NCBI RefSeq assembly: GCF_003201595.1
Contig: NZ_QJJS01000019.1
Coordinates: 1 to 64,000, forward strand
Length of the DNA: 64,000 nt
Source: Sphaerotilus hippei
GTDB lineage: Bacteria; Pseudomonadota; Gammaproteobacteria; Burkholderiales; Burkholderiaceae_C
Direction of reading: 5' to 3'
Shown piece by piece: positions 40,622-51,148 of the stretch. The notes below the pieces were generated by a model that was given only the letters and a program-made list of their open reading frames with translations, had not been told where the DNA came from and made no database searches. A program made the position numbers and the translations under genes. Positions within the stretch are counted from its first letter, which is position 1, and the number at the start of each line of letters is the position of its first letter.

Positions 40622-41809
40622 ATGAGCTCAACAGCATCTTTCACGGCGGGTCCGGCACTGGACGTGTGCATCCGGGGGGGCGGCGCCGTGGGCACCAGCC
40701 TGGCGCTGGCGCTGTCGCGCCAGGGGCTGCAGGTCGGCCTGGTGGCGCCGCCCGCGCCCCGCACCGGCACGGGTGACCTGCGCGCCTACGCGCTCAATGC
40801 CGGCTCGGTCGCGCTGCTGCAGAGCCTGCGGGTGTGGGATGCGCTGCCCGACACCGCACGCACCCCGGTCGACGAGATGCGGGTGCATGGCGACGAGCGT
40901 GGCCAGCTGGGCTTCTCCGCCTGGCAGCAGCAGGTCGACCACCTGGCGTGGATCGTCGACGCCGCCGCCCTCGACCGGGTGCTGGGCGAGGCATTGCGTT
41001 ACGCCCCGCATGTGCAGCGCCTCGACGAGGCGGCTCCGGCGGCGCTGCTGGCCGTCTGCGAAGGCCGGGCCTCGGCCACCCGCGAGGCGCTGGGCGCCGG
41101 CTACGAGGCCCGCCCCTACGGCCACACCGCGATCGCCGCCCGGCTGGTCTGCGACCTGCCGCACCGCGCCACCGCCTGGCAGTGGTTCCGCAGCCCGGAC
41201 ATCCTGGCGCTGCTCCCCTTCGACCAGCCCGAGCCGGGCCGCTCCTTCGGGCTGGTCTGGTCGCTGCCGCAGGCGCAGGCCGAGGCGCTGCTGGCCGACG
41301 ACGACCGCAGCTTCGAGGCCCGCCTGAACCTGGCGGTGCAGGAAGGGCTGGCGCACCAGGGCCTGGACGCGGCCGAGACCCTCGGCACGCTGCAGCTGGC
41401 CTCGGCACGCGCCGGCTGGCCGCTGATGATCGCCAACGCGCAGCGCTGGTCCGGCGACGGCTGGGTGCTGGTGGGCGACGCCGCCCACGCGGTGCATCCG
41501 CTGTCGGGCCAGGGCCTGAACCTGGGGCTGGGTGACGTGAGCTGCCTGGTGCGGGTGATCGCCCAGGCGCGCCGCAGCACGCCGTGGCGCTCGCCCGGAG
41601 ACGCCCGGGTGCTGCGCCGTTATGCACGCGAGCGCCGCCTGCCCACGCTGGCGATGGGCGGGCTGACCGACGGCCTGCTGAACCTTTTCGCCACGCCCGC
41701 CGGCCCGCTGAAGGAGCTGCGCAACCACGGCATGGACCTGATCCACCGGCTCGGCCCGCTCAAGCGCTGGCTGGGCCATCAGGCCCTGGACTCGAGCCCG
41801 CCACGCTGA
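40622..41809 (+). CDS. FAD-dependent ubiquinone-biosynthesis-type monooxygenase (UbiH/UbiF family)
   Basis: This 395-residue flavoprotein has an N-terminal FAD motif GGGAVGTSLALALSRQGLQV, the AYALNAGSVALLQSL block of ring hydroxylases and the second FAD motif VGDAAHAVHPLSGQGLNLGLGD. UbiH/UbiF/UbiI/UbiM members hydroxylate the ubiquinone ring; which position this one serves cannot be told from sequence. dsbC follows, a frequent order in Burkholderiales. The ATG at 40622 lies 8 bases after TACAAT; no Shine-Dalgarno is seen. Confidence 0.88.
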   Translation: MSSTASFTAGPALDVCIRGGGAVGTSLALALSRQGLQVGLVAPPAPRTGTGDLRAYALNAGSVALLQSLRVWDALPDTARTPVDEMRVHGDERGQLGFSAWQQQVDHLAWIVDAAALDRVLGEALRYAPHVQRLDEAAPAALLAVCEGRASATREALGAGYEARPYGHTAIAARLVCDLPHRATAWQWFRSPDILALLPFDQPEPGRSFGLVWSLPQAQAEALLADDDRSFEARLNLAVQEGLAHQGLDAAETLGTLQLASARAGWPLMIANAQRWSGDGWVLVGDAAHAVHPLSGQGLNLGLGDVSCLVRVIAQARRSTPWRSPGDARVLRRYARERRLPTLAMGGLTDGLLNLFATPAGPLKELRNHGMDLIHRLGPLKRWLGHQALDSSPPR

Positions 41810-41861
41810 ACCGGCCGCCGCCGCGCGGCCCGACACCACCCCGACCCCCAAGGATTCCCCG

Positions 41862-42575
41862 ATGCTGCTGCGTCACGCCCTCACCGCCGCCCTGCTCACC
41901 GTCGCCACCGGCGCCGCCGTGGCCGACGAAGCGACCATCCGTCGCACGCTGCAGGAGCGCTTCCCGCAGCTGCCGCGCATCGACGAGGTCCGCCCGACAC
42001 CGATGACCGGCGTCTGGGAGGTCCGCATGGGCACCGACCTGGTCTACAGCGACGCACGCGGACAGTTCCTGCTGCAGGGCTCGCTGATCGAGACGACGAC
42101 CCGGCGCAACCTGACCGAGGAGCGCATCGACAAGCTGACCGCGATCGACTTCTCCGACCTGCCGCTGAAGGACGCCATCGTCTGGAAGAACGGCAACGGC
42201 AAGCGCCGCATCGCGGTGTTCGCCGATCCGAACTGCGGCTACTGCAAGCGCCTGGAGAAGGACCTGCTCAACGTCCGGGACGTGACGGTCTACACCTTCG
42301 TGATCCCCATCCTCGGCGGCGACTCGCCCGACAAGTCGAAGTCGATCTGGTGCGCCCGCGACAACACCGCCGCCTGGCGCAACTGGATGGTCGACAACAC
42401 CACGCCGCCGCGGGTGATGGGCCAGTGCGACGCCTCGGCGATCGAGCGCAACAGCGCCCTGGCCCGCAAGTACAAGGTCACCGGCACGCCGGCGATCGTG
42501 TTCGAGGACGGCTCGCGGGCCCCGGGGGCGATCCCCGCCGCCGAGATCGAGAAGCGGCTCGCCTCGAAGTCCTGA
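41862..42575 (+). CDS. dsbC: Periplasmic thiol:disulfide isomerase DsbC/DsbG family
   Basis: This 237-residue protein has a signal peptide (about residues 1-21, ending GAAVA), an N-terminal dimerisation domain and a thioredoxin domain with the active site CGYC in FADPNCGYCKRLEKDL and the cis-proline loop TGTPAIVFEDG. It would reshuffle wrong disulfides in exported proteins, kept reduced by DsbD. It follows the ubiH-like gene by 52 bases and converges on the enoyl-CoA hydratase gene. Confidence 0.92.
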   Translation: MLLRHALTAALLTVATGAAVADEATIRRTLQERFPQLPRIDEVRPTPMTGVWEVRMGTDLVYSDARGQFLLQGSLIETTTRRNLTEERIDKLTAIDFSDLPLKDAIVWKNGNGKRRIAVFADPNCGYCKRLEKDLLNVRDVTVYTFVIPILGGDSPDKSKSIWCARDNTAAWRNWMVDNTTPPRVMGQCDASAIERNSALARKYKVTGTPAIVFEDGSRAPGAIPAAEIEKRLASKS

Positions 42576-42585
42576 GGCTCCCGGT

Positions 42586-43389
42586 TCAGCGGTGCGTGAA
42601 CTTCGGGGCGCGCTTCTGCAGGAAGGCCTGCATGCCTTCCTTCTGGTCGTCGGTGGCGAACAGGGCGTGGAAGGCACGGCGCTCGAACAGCAGGCCTTCG
42701 GTCAGCGGCGCCTCGTAGGCGCGGTTGACGCTCTCCTTGGCCGCCATCAGCGCGATCAGCGAGAAGCCGCACATCGCCTGGGCCGCCTTGTCGGCCTCGG
42801 CCTGCAGCTCGGCCGCCGGCACCACGCGCGAGACCAGCCCGCTGCGCTCGGCCTCGGCCGCATCCATCATGCGGGCGGTCAGCGCCAGGTCCATCGCCTT
42901 GCTCTTGCCCACCGAGCGTGGCAGGCGCTGCGTGCCGCCCGCGCCGGGGATGATGCCCAGCTTGATCTCGGGCTGGCCGAACTTCGCGCTGTCGGCGGCG
43001 ATGATCAGGTCGCAGGTCATCGCCAGCTCGCAGCCTCCGCCCAGCGCAAAACCGGCCACCGCGGCGATCACCGGCTTGCGCACCTCGCGCAGCGTGTCCC
43101 AGTTGCGCGAGATCAGGTTGCCCCGGTAGGCCTGGGCGTAATCGAAGGTCGACATCATCGAGATGTCGGCCCCGGCGGCAAAGGCCTTCTCGCTGCCGGT
43201 GACGACGATGCAGGCGATGCCGTCGTCGGCGTCGAAGGCCCGCAGCGCCGCGCCCAGCTCGTCCATCAGCGCGTCGTTGAGCGCGTTCAGCGCCTTCGGG
43301 CGGTTCAGCGTGATCCAGCCGTAGCTCAGCGCGCCCTCGCCGGTGCCGGCGCGGGTCTCGACCAGGATGTTCTCGTAGGGGGTGCTCAT
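42586..43389 (-). CDS. Enoyl-CoA hydratase
   Basis: This 267-residue crotonase hydrates 2-enoyl-CoA in beta-oxidation. The oxyanion motif is in [10 protein letters not shown], and both catalytic glutamates are present: [11 protein letters not shown] and [18 protein letters not shown]. The C-terminal [14 protein letters not shown] is typical. The ATG at 43389 has AAGGAG about 8 bases upstream; longer in-frame sequence is rejected. Confidence 0.93.
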   Translation of the reverse strand: MSTPYENILVETRAGTGEGALSYGWITLNRPKALNALNDALMDELGAALRAFDADDGIACIVVTGSEKAFAAGADISMMSTFDYAQAYRGNLISRNWDTLREVRKPVIAAVAGFALGGGCELAMTCDLIIAADSAKFGQPEIKLGIIPGAGGTQRLPRSVGKSKAMDLALTARMMDAAEAERSGLVSRVVPAAELQAEADKAAQAMCGFSLIALMAAKESVNRAYEAPLTEGLLFERRAFHALFATDDQKEGMQAFLQKRAPKFTHR

Positions 43390-43466
43390 GCGGGGGTCTC
43401 CTTGGGAATCCATCGACTGTACGCAGAGGGCATGACGCCAGGCTGGCACCTGCGCGACAGTGCGCC

Positions 43467-44621
43467 TCAGGGCCCGCCCTGCTCCGGCGCGGCCGCCAGG
43501 CGCAGATCGGCCCAGGTGTCCTCGTCCTGCTGGATGCGGATGCGCACCGGCAGCCACTGCAGCGACGGGGCATACCAGATCTCGGCCGACAGCGCGCCTT
43601 TCACCTGCACGCGGCGGGGACGCACGTGCACCGTGTCCAGCCCGCCGACCGGCGTCTCCAGGCGCTCGCGCTGGCCGACATCGTAGACCCAGCGCTCGAG
43701 CTTGTGCGGCAGCGCCAGGCCGAACTCGATGCGCTGCCCGGCCCGGGCCAGCTCCGGCCGGGTGGTGAACAGGAAGATCATCTGGATGAACTGGCTGGCG
43801 GTGTCCTGCACATCGGCCATCGTCGCCACCCGGTCGCCGTTGGCCAGGCGCACGCCGTCGGCATCGAAGCTCATGCGCACCCGCTTGTCGGCCCCGATGA
43901 TCTGGCGCGTGTGCTGCTCGTAGCGCTGCGGCTCGAGCCCCTGTTCGCCCAGTCGGCCTTCGCTGCTCATGCGCCGCGTCACCAGCGGCGCGATCGACGG
44001 GCCGATCGCGACCTCGAGGTGCACCTGGTAACGCTCGCCCTCACGCAGCCACTCGACCTGGGCACTGCCCTGCACATCACCGCGGTACCAGCCCTGCAGG
44101 TCGTAGCGCACCCGCGACGAACGGGGCCAGACCACCGCCGGCCCGCCCGATGCCGCCGATGCCGATGCCACGACCGCCGCCGGGCGACCGGACGCGGCCT
44201 CGGCCACCGGCAGCGGCACTGCGCTGGCGGCCGCCCCGGGCAGCAGGTCGACGGCCGGCGGGGCCGAGGCGCCCGCCACCACCGCAGCGGCGGCGTCAGC
44301 CCTCTGCGGCGCGGAGGCCGGCTCGGGCGCCGACGCGGCCTCGTCCACGCCCGAGGCGGCGGCTTCGGCACCCGCCACGGCCGGCGGGGCCGAGCGGGAG
44401 CGAGGCGGCGGCCCCGGCCGGGGAGCCTGGGGTGGTGCCGCGGGCTGCAGCAGGCGGGTGTAGCTGACGCTCATGCGCTCGATGGCGGGCTGGGGGTCCA
44501 GGCCCTCGACCTGGCGCTCGAGCCAGGCCATCACCAGCGCATGGCCGGCGAGCACCGCCAGCAGCAGCGCCACCAGCGCGCCGGCACGGCGCCGCCGGCT
44601 CAGCATGCGGCCGAGCCGCAC
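43467..44621 (-). CDS. DUF3108 protein with N-terminal membrane anchor
   Basis: This 384-residue protein has a single N-terminal membrane helix (about residues 14-32), a long Ala/Pro/Ser-rich linker (about 58-160) and a C-terminal DUF3108 beta domain (about 165-375; [36 protein letters not shown]). The domain is thought to be periplasmic; function is unknown. The GTG at 44621 or the ATG at 44606 could be the start; the GTG is listed. It lies 42 bases after the M61 protease gene. Confidence 0.82.
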   Translation of the reverse strand: MRLGRMLSRRRRAGALVALLLAVLAGHALVMAWLERQVEGLDPQPAIERMSVSYTRLLQPAAPPQAPRPGPPPRSRSAPPAVAGAEAAASGVDEAASAPEPASAPQRADAAAAVVAGASAPPAVDLLPGAAASAVPLPVAEAASGRPAAVVASASAASGGPAVVWPRSSRVRYDLQGWYRGDVQGSAQVEWLREGERYQVHLEVAIGPSIAPLVTRRMSSEGRLGEQGLEPQRYEQHTRQIIGADKRVRMSFDADGVRLANGDRVATMADVQDTASQFIQMIFLFTTRPELARAGQRIEFGLALPHKLERWVYDVGQRERLETPVGGLDTVHVRPRRVQVKGALSAEIWYAPSLQWLPVRIRIQQDEDTWADLRLAAAPEQGGP

Positions 44622-44663
44622 GACACGGACAGCGGGTGACGCCGCGACACCGGGATCAGCGCA

Positions 44664-46418
44664 TCAGGCCGGATCGGCCACGGCCGGACGCAGCCAGGCG
44701 GTGCGGTCGCGGGTCCGGGCCTCGGTGGAGGCGCCCACGCCCAGCGCGACGGCGCCCTCGAGCGCCGTGACGGCGGGCAGCGTCAGGTTCAGCAGCCGGC
44801 GGTCCCGGCTGACCAGCAGCTCGGCCGCCTGCTCGAAGGCGCCGTAGAGCGGCAGGTCGTCGAGCTTGCCCAGGCGCCACTGGTTCAGCGCGATCAGCTC
44901 GTCCCCGGCGGCCAGGCCGGCCTGCTCGGCCGCCCCGCCACGCAGCACCGACTGCACCTTGAGGCTGTCCTGCACCCGCGCGCCGAGGCGATGGGCCAGC
45001 GTGGGCGCCTCGCGGCTCCAGGCCACGCCCATGGTCGCCAGCAGGCGCTCGAGCGGCAGGTCGTCGGTGCCATGCACCCAGGCCGGCAGCATCTCGGCCA
45101 CCCCCGGCGCCACCGACCGCACGGCCGCGACGATGTCGGCCTCGTCGATGCCGCGGTCGCCGGCGTGGTCCGGCTGCCCGGCCGGGGCGCTGCGCTGCCA
45201 CAGCAGGTGCATGACGTCGTCGAGCGTGCCGGTGCCCGCCTCGCGCAGGCTCAGGTCCAGCGCCAGCGCGACCAGCGCGCCCTTGGTGTAGTAGCTGACC
45301 GTCGCGTTGACGGTGTTCTCGTCGGGGCGGTAGTACTTGACCCAGGCGTCCCAGCTGGCGCGGGCCAGGCTCTGGACATGGCGCCCGGGCGTGCCCAGCA
45401 CCTGGTTGATCGTGCGGGTGAGCAGCTTCAGGTAACGCGCCTCGTCGATCAGCCCGGTGCGCACCAGGAACTGGTCGTCGTAGTAGCTGGTGAAGCCCTC
45501 GAAGAACCACAGCAGCTCGGTGTGGTTCTCGCGCGTGAGGTCGTAGGGAACGAACTCGCGCGGCTTGAGGCGCTTGACGTTCCAGGTGTGGAAGTACTCG
45601 TGGCTGATCAGCCCGAGCAGCGTGACGTAGCCGTCGCTGCCCGCCCCCGGCGGCTGGCCCCGGCGCGGCAGGTCGCGGCGCCCGGCGATCAGCGCGGTGC
45701 TGTTGCGGTGCTCCAGCCCGCCATAGCCGTCGTCGACCGCGTTGAGCATGAACACGTAACGCTCGAAGGGCGGCCGCCCTTCGCCATGCCAGAAGCGGAT
45801 CTGCGCCTCGCAGAGGCGGCGGGTGTCCTCGAGCAGGCGCTCGCCGTCGAAGCTGGGCAGCGCCCCGGCGACGACCAGCTCGTGCGGCACGCCACCGGCG
45901 ACGAACTCGCCACGCCAGAACGGACCGAGCTCGATCGGGTGGTCGATCAGCGCGTCGTAGTCCGGCGCCAGCCAGCCGCCCTCGGCGGCGGCCGGCAGCC
46001 CGGTGGCCACCTGCCAGCCTTCAGGCAAGGGGCCCAGCGTCAGCCGCTGCGGCCGGTGCTCGTGGCCCTCGCAGCGCAGGAAGGTGCTGGTGCCGTTGAG
46101 GAAACCCCGCTGGCGGTCGAGCCACGCGGTGCGCACCGAGGCGTCGAAGGCATAGACCAGGCAGCTGACCGTCAGCGGTCGGGCGTCGGTGCAGCCGGCC
46201 TGCCAGGTGGTCTTGTCGAGCTGGGTCAGCGGCACCTCGTGGTGGTCCTGCCAGGCCTGCAGCGACTGCAGGTGCCGGCCGAACTCGCGCACCAGGTAGC
46301 TGCCCGGGATCCACACCGGCAGCGACAGGCGCTGCAGGGCGGCCGGCGAGTCCAGCGTCAGCGTCACGCGCAGCAGGTGCGCCTGCAGGTCGACGATCTC
46401 GAGGTGGTAGCGGACCAT
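44664..46418 (-). CDS. M61 family metallopeptidase with PDZ domain
   Basis: This 584-residue protein resembles M61 glycyl-aminopeptidase-type proteases. An N-terminal beta domain (about residues 1-170) precedes the zinc motif HEYFHTWNVKRLKP and the FFEGFTSYYDD block, which holds the third ligand; a PDZ domain follows (about residues 480-560; LKVQSVLRGGAAEQAGLAAGD). There is no signal peptide. The preferred substrate is not known. It is followed by the DUF3108 gene and preceded by the DUF3429 gene with a 4-base gap. Confidence 0.92.
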   Translation of the reverse strand: MVRYHLEIVDLQAHLLRVTLTLDSPAALQRLSLPVWIPGSYLVREFGRHLQSLQAWQDHHEVPLTQLDKTTWQAGCTDARPLTVSCLVYAFDASVRTAWLDRQRGFLNGTSTFLRCEGHEHRPQRLTLGPLPEGWQVATGLPAAAEGGWLAPDYDALIDHPIELGPFWRGEFVAGGVPHELVVAGALPSFDGERLLEDTRRLCEAQIRFWHGEGRPPFERYVFMLNAVDDGYGGLEHRNSTALIAGRRDLPRRGQPPGAGSDGYVTLLGLISHEYFHTWNVKRLKPREFVPYDLTRENHTELLWFFEGFTSYYDDQFLVRTGLIDEARYLKLLTRTINQVLGTPGRHVQSLARASWDAWVKYYRPDENTVNATVSYYTKGALVALALDLSLREAGTGTLDDVMHLLWQRSAPAGQPDHAGDRGIDEADIVAAVRSVAPGVAEMLPAWVHGTDDLPLERLLATMGVAWSREAPTLAHRLGARVQDSLKVQSVLRGGAAEQAGLAAGDELIALNQWRLGKLDDLPLYGAFEQAAELLVSRDRRLLNLTLPAVTALEGAVALGVGASTEARTRDRTAWLRPAVADPA

Positions 46419-46422
46419 GGGC

Positions 46423-46878
46423 TCAGGTCCGGGCGGCGGCGAGGAAACAGCTCAGGGTCGCGATGGCCGTCAGGCGGAAACGCATCGTCAGCCAGTTCGA
46501 CAGCCCGTAGCCCGGATAGGTCCGGCGGTCGAAGAGGTAGCAGCCCACCAGCAGCAGGCCGTCGATCACCAGGCCGGCATGGGCGGGCATCACCACCGCG
46601 ATCCAGGCCAGGCAGGACACGACCGCGGCCCAGGCGAACGGCGCCGGCGACGGCACCGTGCCCTTCATGCCCATGCCCCAGTGGATGCCACCCAGGAAGG
46701 AGAGGATCACCGCGGCATAACCGGCCAGCATCAGCACCACGTAGGGATGCACGTCGTCCCAGACCACCAGCGACAGGAAGGCCCCGCCGACGAAGGGGAT
46801 CAGCCCGGCGTAACAGAGCTTCGTCGCGACGGGGTTGAGCGGTTCGGCAACACGGTAGGAGGGGGTCAAGGCGGACAC
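46423..46878 (-). CDS. DUF3429 membrane protein
   Basis: This 151-residue protein has about five hydrophobic segments. Family features are KLCYAGLIPFVGGAF, LSFLGGIHWGMGM and the RTYPGYGLSNWLTMRFRLT stretch. Function is unknown. It starts with GTG at 46878 and ends 4 bases before the M61 protease start, so the two are probably co-transcribed. Confidence 0.87.
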   Translation of the reverse strand: MSALTPSYRVAEPLNPVATKLCYAGLIPFVGGAFLSLVVWDDVHPYVVLMLAGYAAVILSFLGGIHWGMGMKGTVPSPAPFAWAAVVSCLAWIAVVMPAHAGLVIDGLLLVGCYLFDRRTYPGYGLSNWLTMRFRLTAIATLSCFLAAART

Positions 46879-47047
46879 GGCGAGGTGTTTTCAGGCTGGG
46901 GGTCGATGACAGCCACTGCCCGCCGGTGCGTGGCCGGACCGGGACAGGCTGCCCGCGACCCCGGCCGACGTCACCGGCCGCAACGGCCGAGCTGGGCACA
47001 TTGTCGCCGCAGCCGCCCGCGGCCGCACAAAACCGCCACAAGCCCGA

Positions 47048-47668
47048 TCAGGGCGAGATCCAGCGGGCCCCTCCGGCGTCGAAGCGCGCCCGGCGGTGGC
47101 CCTCGGGACGCAGCTCCAGCCAGTCGACCGACTCGACCTGGGCCGTCAGCACCGCGAAGTGCTGGCGGGTGCGCCGCTCGCCCAGGCACTCCCGGCCCGG
47201 CGTGGCGTGGCCCTGCGACCCCTCGAGCAGCACGGTGCCGGGCGCCCTCGGGGCCAGGTAGTCCTGCGCCGACGGGCTGTGGCGCAGGCGGGCCCAGCGG
47301 GCCGTGACATGCAGGCCGTCGGTGGCCACCTGGAGGCGGCAGCGCAGGCGCAGCTGCCAGCTCAGCGCACGCGACCAGCACACCACCATCGCCACGGGCT
47401 GGCGGCGCAGCTGGTCGATCTTGCTGGCCCGGGTGTCGCTGTAGAACATCAGCTCATGGCGATCGACCTGGACCTCGCGCAGCACCACCGTGCGGGCGTC
47501 GGGGCCGTGTTCGTCGTCCTGGGTGGCCAGCGTCAGGTGCTGCCATTCATGGGCCGGCTGCACGGCCGCGCGGGCCAGTTCGGACCACAGCGCCGCCTCG
47601 ATGCGCTCCAGCCGGTCCGTCTGCCCATCCTCCGCCTCGACCACTCCCGCCATCCTGCCTGTGCGCAT
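47048..47668 (-). CDS. Pyridoxamine 5'-phosphate oxidase-like FMN-binding protein
   Basis: This 206-residue protein has the split-barrel flavin fold. Landmarks are HLTLATQDDEHGPDARTVVL, LMFYSDTRASKIDQL and the later arginine-rich RLRHSPSAQDYL block, as in the Alr4036/PNPOx-like group. The conserved C-terminal dimerisation region of true PdxH is not evident, so a genuine PdxH role is doubtful. It is a single gene between lysS and the DUF3429 gene. Confidence 0.8.
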   Translation of the reverse strand: MRTGRMAGVVEAEDGQTDRLERIEAALWSELARAAVQPAHEWQHLTLATQDDEHGPDARTVVLREVQVDRHELMFYSDTRASKIDQLRRQPVAMVVCWSRALSWQLRLRCRLQVATDGLHVTARWARLRHSPSAQDYLAPRAPGTVLLEGSQGHATPGRECLGERRTRQHFAVLTAQVESVDWLELRPEGHRRARFDAGGARWISP

Positions 47669-47807
47669 GATTCACCCCCGACTTCATTCATTCATTCGCG
47701 TGACTGCGAACGTACACCGCGTGCGGGTCGCGGGGCGACAGGGTTTTCGAGCGAAGCCGGTGCGAGCCGGCGGCGCCCCCGTCGATCGACGGGGGCCGTG
47801 ACCGTGC

Positions 47808-49319
47808 TCAGCCCTCGCGGCGCAGCGCCGGGAACAGGATCACGTCGCGGATGCTGGGCGAGTCGGTCAGCAGCATCATCAGGCGGTCGATGCCGATGCC
47901 GCAGCCGCCCGTCGGGGGCATGCCGTACTCGAGCGCACGGATGAAGTCGGCGTCGAAGAACATCGCCTCCTCGTCGCCGGCATCCTTGTTGGCCACCTGG
48001 CTGTGGAAGCGGGCGGCCTGGTCCTCGGCGTCGTTGAGCTCCGAGAAGCCGTTGCCGAACTCGCGGCCGGTGATGAAGAGCTCGAAGCGTTCGGTGATCG
48101 CCGGGTTGCTGTCGGACGCACGCGCCAGCGGGCTGACCTCGACGGGGTAGTCGATGATGAAGGTCGGCTGCCAGAGCTTCTCCTCGACCACCGCCTCGAA
48201 CAGGCCGAACTGCAGCTGGGCCAGCTTCCAGTGCTTGGGCGGCTCCTCGCCCAGCTCCTTGAGGCGGGCGTGCACGGCGTCGGCCGAGTCGGCCTGCTCC
48301 GGGCTCAGGCCGGCATGCACCACCAGCGAGTCACGCACCGACAGGCGGGCGAAAGGCTCGTCGAGGTGCACGTCCTTGCCGGCATAGCTCAGGCGGGCCG
48401 AACCGGTCGCCGAGCGGGCCGCGTGGCGCAGCAGCTGCTCGGTGAAGTCCATCAGGTCGTGGTGGTTCCAGTAGGCCGCGTAGAACTCCATCATCGTGAA
48501 TTCGGGGTTGTGCCGAACCGAGATGCCTTCGTTGCGGAAGTTGCGGTTGATCTCGAACACGCGCTCGAAGCCGCCCACCACCAGGCGCTTGAGATAGAGC
48601 TCAGGCGCGATGCGCAGGAACATCTCCTGGTCCAGCGCGTTGTGGTGCGTGATGAAGGGCTTGGCGTTGGCGCCGCCCGGGATCGGGTGCAGCATCGGCG
48701 TCTCCACTTCCAGGAAGTGGTGCTCGATCATGAACTGGCGGATGCTCGAGACCGCCTTGCTGCGCGCACGGAACCGGTCGCGGGCCGACTCGTCGGTGAT
48801 CAGGTCGACGTAGCGCTGGCGGTACTTCTGCTCCTGGTCGGTCATGCCGTGGAACTTGTCGGGCAGCGGACGCAGCGCCTTGGTCAGCAGGCGGATCGTC
48901 GTCACCTTGATCGACAGCTCGCCGGTCTTGGTGCGGAACAGCGTGCCTTCGGCGCCCAGGATGTCGCCCAGGTCCCAGTGCTTGAACGCGGCCAGCTTGT
49001 CGGCCCCGACGTTGTCCTGGGTGACGTAGAGCTGGATGCGGCCCGAAGCGTCCTGCAGCGTCGCGAAGCAGGCCTTGCCCATCACCCGCTTGAGCATCAT
49101 GCGGCCGGCCACGCAGGCCGTCACCGGAGCGGCCTCGAGCGCCTCGTTGTCCCTGGGCTCGTGCACGCGGTGCAGGTCGACCGCGTGGTCACGCGGCTTG
49201 AAGTCGTTCGGGAAGGCGACGCCCTGGGTGCGGATGGCGGCCAGCTTCTCGCGGCGTTCGGCCATCAGCTGGTTGTCGTCGACGGCAGGGGCGGCGTGGG
49301 GGGTGGGGGCGTTGGTCAT
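47808..49319 (-). CDS. lysS: Lysine--tRNA ligase (class II)
   Basis: This 503-residue synthetase charges tRNA-Lys. It has an N-terminal OB-fold ([21 protein letters not shown]), motif 2 around [21 protein letters not shown] and motif 3 in [20 protein letters not shown]. The C-terminus ([14 protein letters not shown]) is complete. A minus-strand TAAAAT about 35 bases upstream may be its -10 box. It diverges from wlbA. Confidence 0.96.
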   Translation of the reverse strand: MTNAPTPHAAPAVDDNQLMAERREKLAAIRTQGVAFPNDFKPRDHAVDLHRVHEPRDNEALEAAPVTACVAGRMMLKRVMGKACFATLQDASGRIQLYVTQDNVGADKLAAFKHWDLGDILGAEGTLFRTKTGELSIKVTTIRLLTKALRPLPDKFHGMTDQEQKYRQRYVDLITDESARDRFRARSKAVSSIRQFMIEHHFLEVETPMLHPIPGGANAKPFITHHNALDQEMFLRIAPELYLKRLVVGGFERVFEINRNFRNEGISVRHNPEFTMMEFYAAYWNHHDLMDFTEQLLRHAARSATGSARLSYAGKDVHLDEPFARLSVRDSLVVHAGLSPEQADSADAVHARLKELGEEPPKHWKLAQLQFGLFEAVVEEKLWQPTFIIDYPVEVSPLARASDSNPAITERFELFITGREFGNGFSELNDAEDQAARFHSQVANKDAGDEEAMFFDADFIRALEYGMPPTGGCGIGIDRLMMLLTDSPSIRDVILFPALRREG

Positions 49320-49427
49320 CTTGTGCTCGTGAGGTCTGCCGCAATTTTAGGCTGTCGGGACGGGTCGCCCGGCGCCGCGGGAGCGCAGTTCTAGAATCGT
49401 CGGCTTGGCCGGCCCCGGATATTCCCC

Positions 49428-50489
49428 ATGAGCGCTCCGCAGCACCCCATCACAGATCGCAGGATCCGCTTCGCCCTGGCGGGCTGCGGACGCATCGCGA
49501 AGAACCACTTCGCCTCGCTGCAGCAGCACGCCGACCGCGCCGAGCTGGTCGCCGTCTGCGACACCGTGCCCGAGCGGGCGCAGGCCGCGGCGGCCGCCTG
49601 CGGCGCGCAGGCCTACACCTCGCTGGACACGCTGCTCGCCGGCAGCGACGCCGACATCGTCGTGCTGACCACCCCCAGCGGCCTGCACTCGCAGCAGGCG
49701 GTGCGGGTGGCACGCGCCGGGCGCCACGTGCTGAGCGAAAAACCGATGGCCACCAAGTGGGACGAAGGCATGGCGATGGTGCGCGAGTGCCGCGACGCCG
49801 GCGTCAAGCTCTTCGTCGTCAAGCAGAACCGCCTGAACGCGACGATGCAGCTGCTGAAGAAGGCGATCGACCAGAAGCGCTTCGGCCGCATCCACATGGT
49901 CACGGTCAACGTCTTCTGGACCCGCCCGCAGAGCTACTACGACGAGGCACCGTGGCGCGGCCGCTGGGACATGGACGGCGGCGCCTTCATGAACCAGGCC
50001 AGCCACTACGTCGACATGGTCGACTGGCTGGTCGGCCCGGTCGACAACGTGCACGCCTACACCGCCACGCAGGGCCGCGACATCGAGGCCGAGGACTCGG
50101 GCGTGATGAGCCTGCGCCTGCGCGCGGGCGGGCTGGCCAGCATCAACGTGACGATGCTGACCTACCCGAAGAACCTCGAAGGCTCGATCACCGTGCTCGG
50201 CGAGCGCGGCACGGTGCGCATCGGCGGCGTGGCGGTCAACGACATCCAGCACTGGGAGTTCGACCAGCCCACGCCCGAGGACGAGCAGATCAAGGCCGCC
50301 AGCTACGCGACCACCTCGGTCTACGGCTTCGGCCACCCGCTGTACTACGCCAACGTCATCGACACGCTGCGCGGCGAGGCCCACGCCGAGGTCGACGGCT
50401 ACAGCGGCCTGCGCTCGCTGGAGGTGCTGATCGCCGGCTACCGCTCGGCGCGCGACGGCGTGCGCGTCGGCCTGCCGCTGGTGTTCTGA
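49428..50489 (+). CDS. wlbA: UDP-N-acetylglucosaminuronate 3-dehydrogenase (Gfo/Idh/MocA; WlbA/WbpB)
   Basis: This 353-residue NAD enzyme has the Rossmann motif [14 protein letters not shown] and the catalytic-lysine motif EKPMA. Together with the next gene and the DegT aminotransferase at 56523, it matches the WlbA-WlbB-WlbC (WbpB-WbpD-WbpE) set that builds UDP-2,3-diacetamido-2,3-dideoxy-glucuronate: WlbA oxidises C3, WlbC aminates it and WlbB acetylates it. The [20 protein letters not shown] stretch is typical of this subgroup. The UDP-GlcNAc 6-dehydrogenase (WbpA) and epimerase (WbpI) are not in the window. Confidence 0.85.
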   Translation: MSAPQHPITDRRIRFALAGCGRIAKNHFASLQQHADRAELVAVCDTVPERAQAAAAACGAQAYTSLDTLLAGSDADIVVLTTPSGLHSQQAVRVARAGRHVLSEKPMATKWDEGMAMVRECRDAGVKLFVVKQNRLNATMQLLKKAIDQKRFGRIHMVTVNVFWTRPQSYYDEAPWRGRWDMDGGAFMNQASHYVDMVDWLVGPVDNVHAYTATQGRDIEAEDSGVMSLRLRAGGLASINVTMLTYPKNLEGSITVLGERGTVRIGGVAVNDIQHWEFDQPTPEDEQIKAASYATTSVYGFGHPLYYANVIDTLRGEAHAEVDGYSGLRSLEVLIAGYRSARDGVRVGLPLVF

Positions 50490-50517
50490 GACCCCGACCC
50501 CTGACCGGAGCCCCGAC

Positions 50518-51129
50518 ATGAGCAGCCCCTCCCCCGCCTGGCAGCATGAATCCGCCATCATCGACGCCGGCGCGCAGATCGGCGCGGGCAGCAAGGTCTG
50601 GCACTTCAGCCACGTCTGCGGCGGAGCGCGCATCGGCGAAGGCTGCTCGCTGGGCCAGAACGTCTTCGTCGGCAACGACGTCGAGATCGGCCACGGCGTG
50701 AAGATCCAGAACAACGTCTCGGTCTACGACGCGGTCACGCTCGAGGACGACGTGTTCTGCGGCCCGAGCGTGGTGTTCACCAACGTCTACAACCCGCGGG
50801 CCGCGGTCTCGCGCAGGAACGAGTACCTGCGCACGCTCATCCGCCAGGGTGCGACGCTGGGGGCCAACTGCACCATCGTCTGCGGCACCACCGTCGGGCA
50901 GTACGCCTTCATCGGCGCGGGCACCGTGGTCAACCGCGACGTGCCCGACTACGCGCTGATGGTCGGGGTGCCAGCGCGGCGCATCGGCTGGATGAGCCGC
51001 CACGGCGAGCGGCTCGGCCTGGCCCTGCGCGGCGAAGGCGAAGCCACCTGCCCGGCCACCGGCGAGCGCTACCGGCTGCGCGGCGAGGTCGTGACCCGGG
51101 TGATGGACAGCGCCACACCCACCGCCTAG
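50518..51129 (+). CDS. wlbB: UDP-3-amino-sugar N-acetyltransferase (left-handed beta-helix; WlbB/WbpD)
   Basis: This 203-residue protein is built of hexapeptide repeats ([19 protein letters not shown], then repeated I/V-G turns). It matches WlbB/WbpD, which acetylate the 3-amino group of UDP-GlcNAc3[22 protein letters not shown] and the [11 protein letters not shown] loop are subgroup features. It follows wlbA by 28 bases. Confidence 0.87.
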   Translation: MSSPSPAWQHESAIIDAGAQIGAGSKVWHFSHVCGGARIGEGCSLGQNVFVGNDVEIGHGVKIQNNVSVYDAVTLEDDVFCGPSVVFTNVYNPRAAVSRRNEYLRTLIRQGATLGANCTIVCGTTVGQYAFIGAGTVVNRDVPDYALMVGVPARRIGWMSRHGERLGLALRGEGEATCPATGERYRLRGEVVTRVMDSATPTA

Positions 51130-51148
51130 ACCCCGGAGAACGCCCCGC

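Noticed and set aside
47048-47668. The PNPOx-like gene as pdxH
   Set aside because: The C-terminal region typical of true pyridoxine phosphate oxidases is not evident. The Alr4036-like group fits better.
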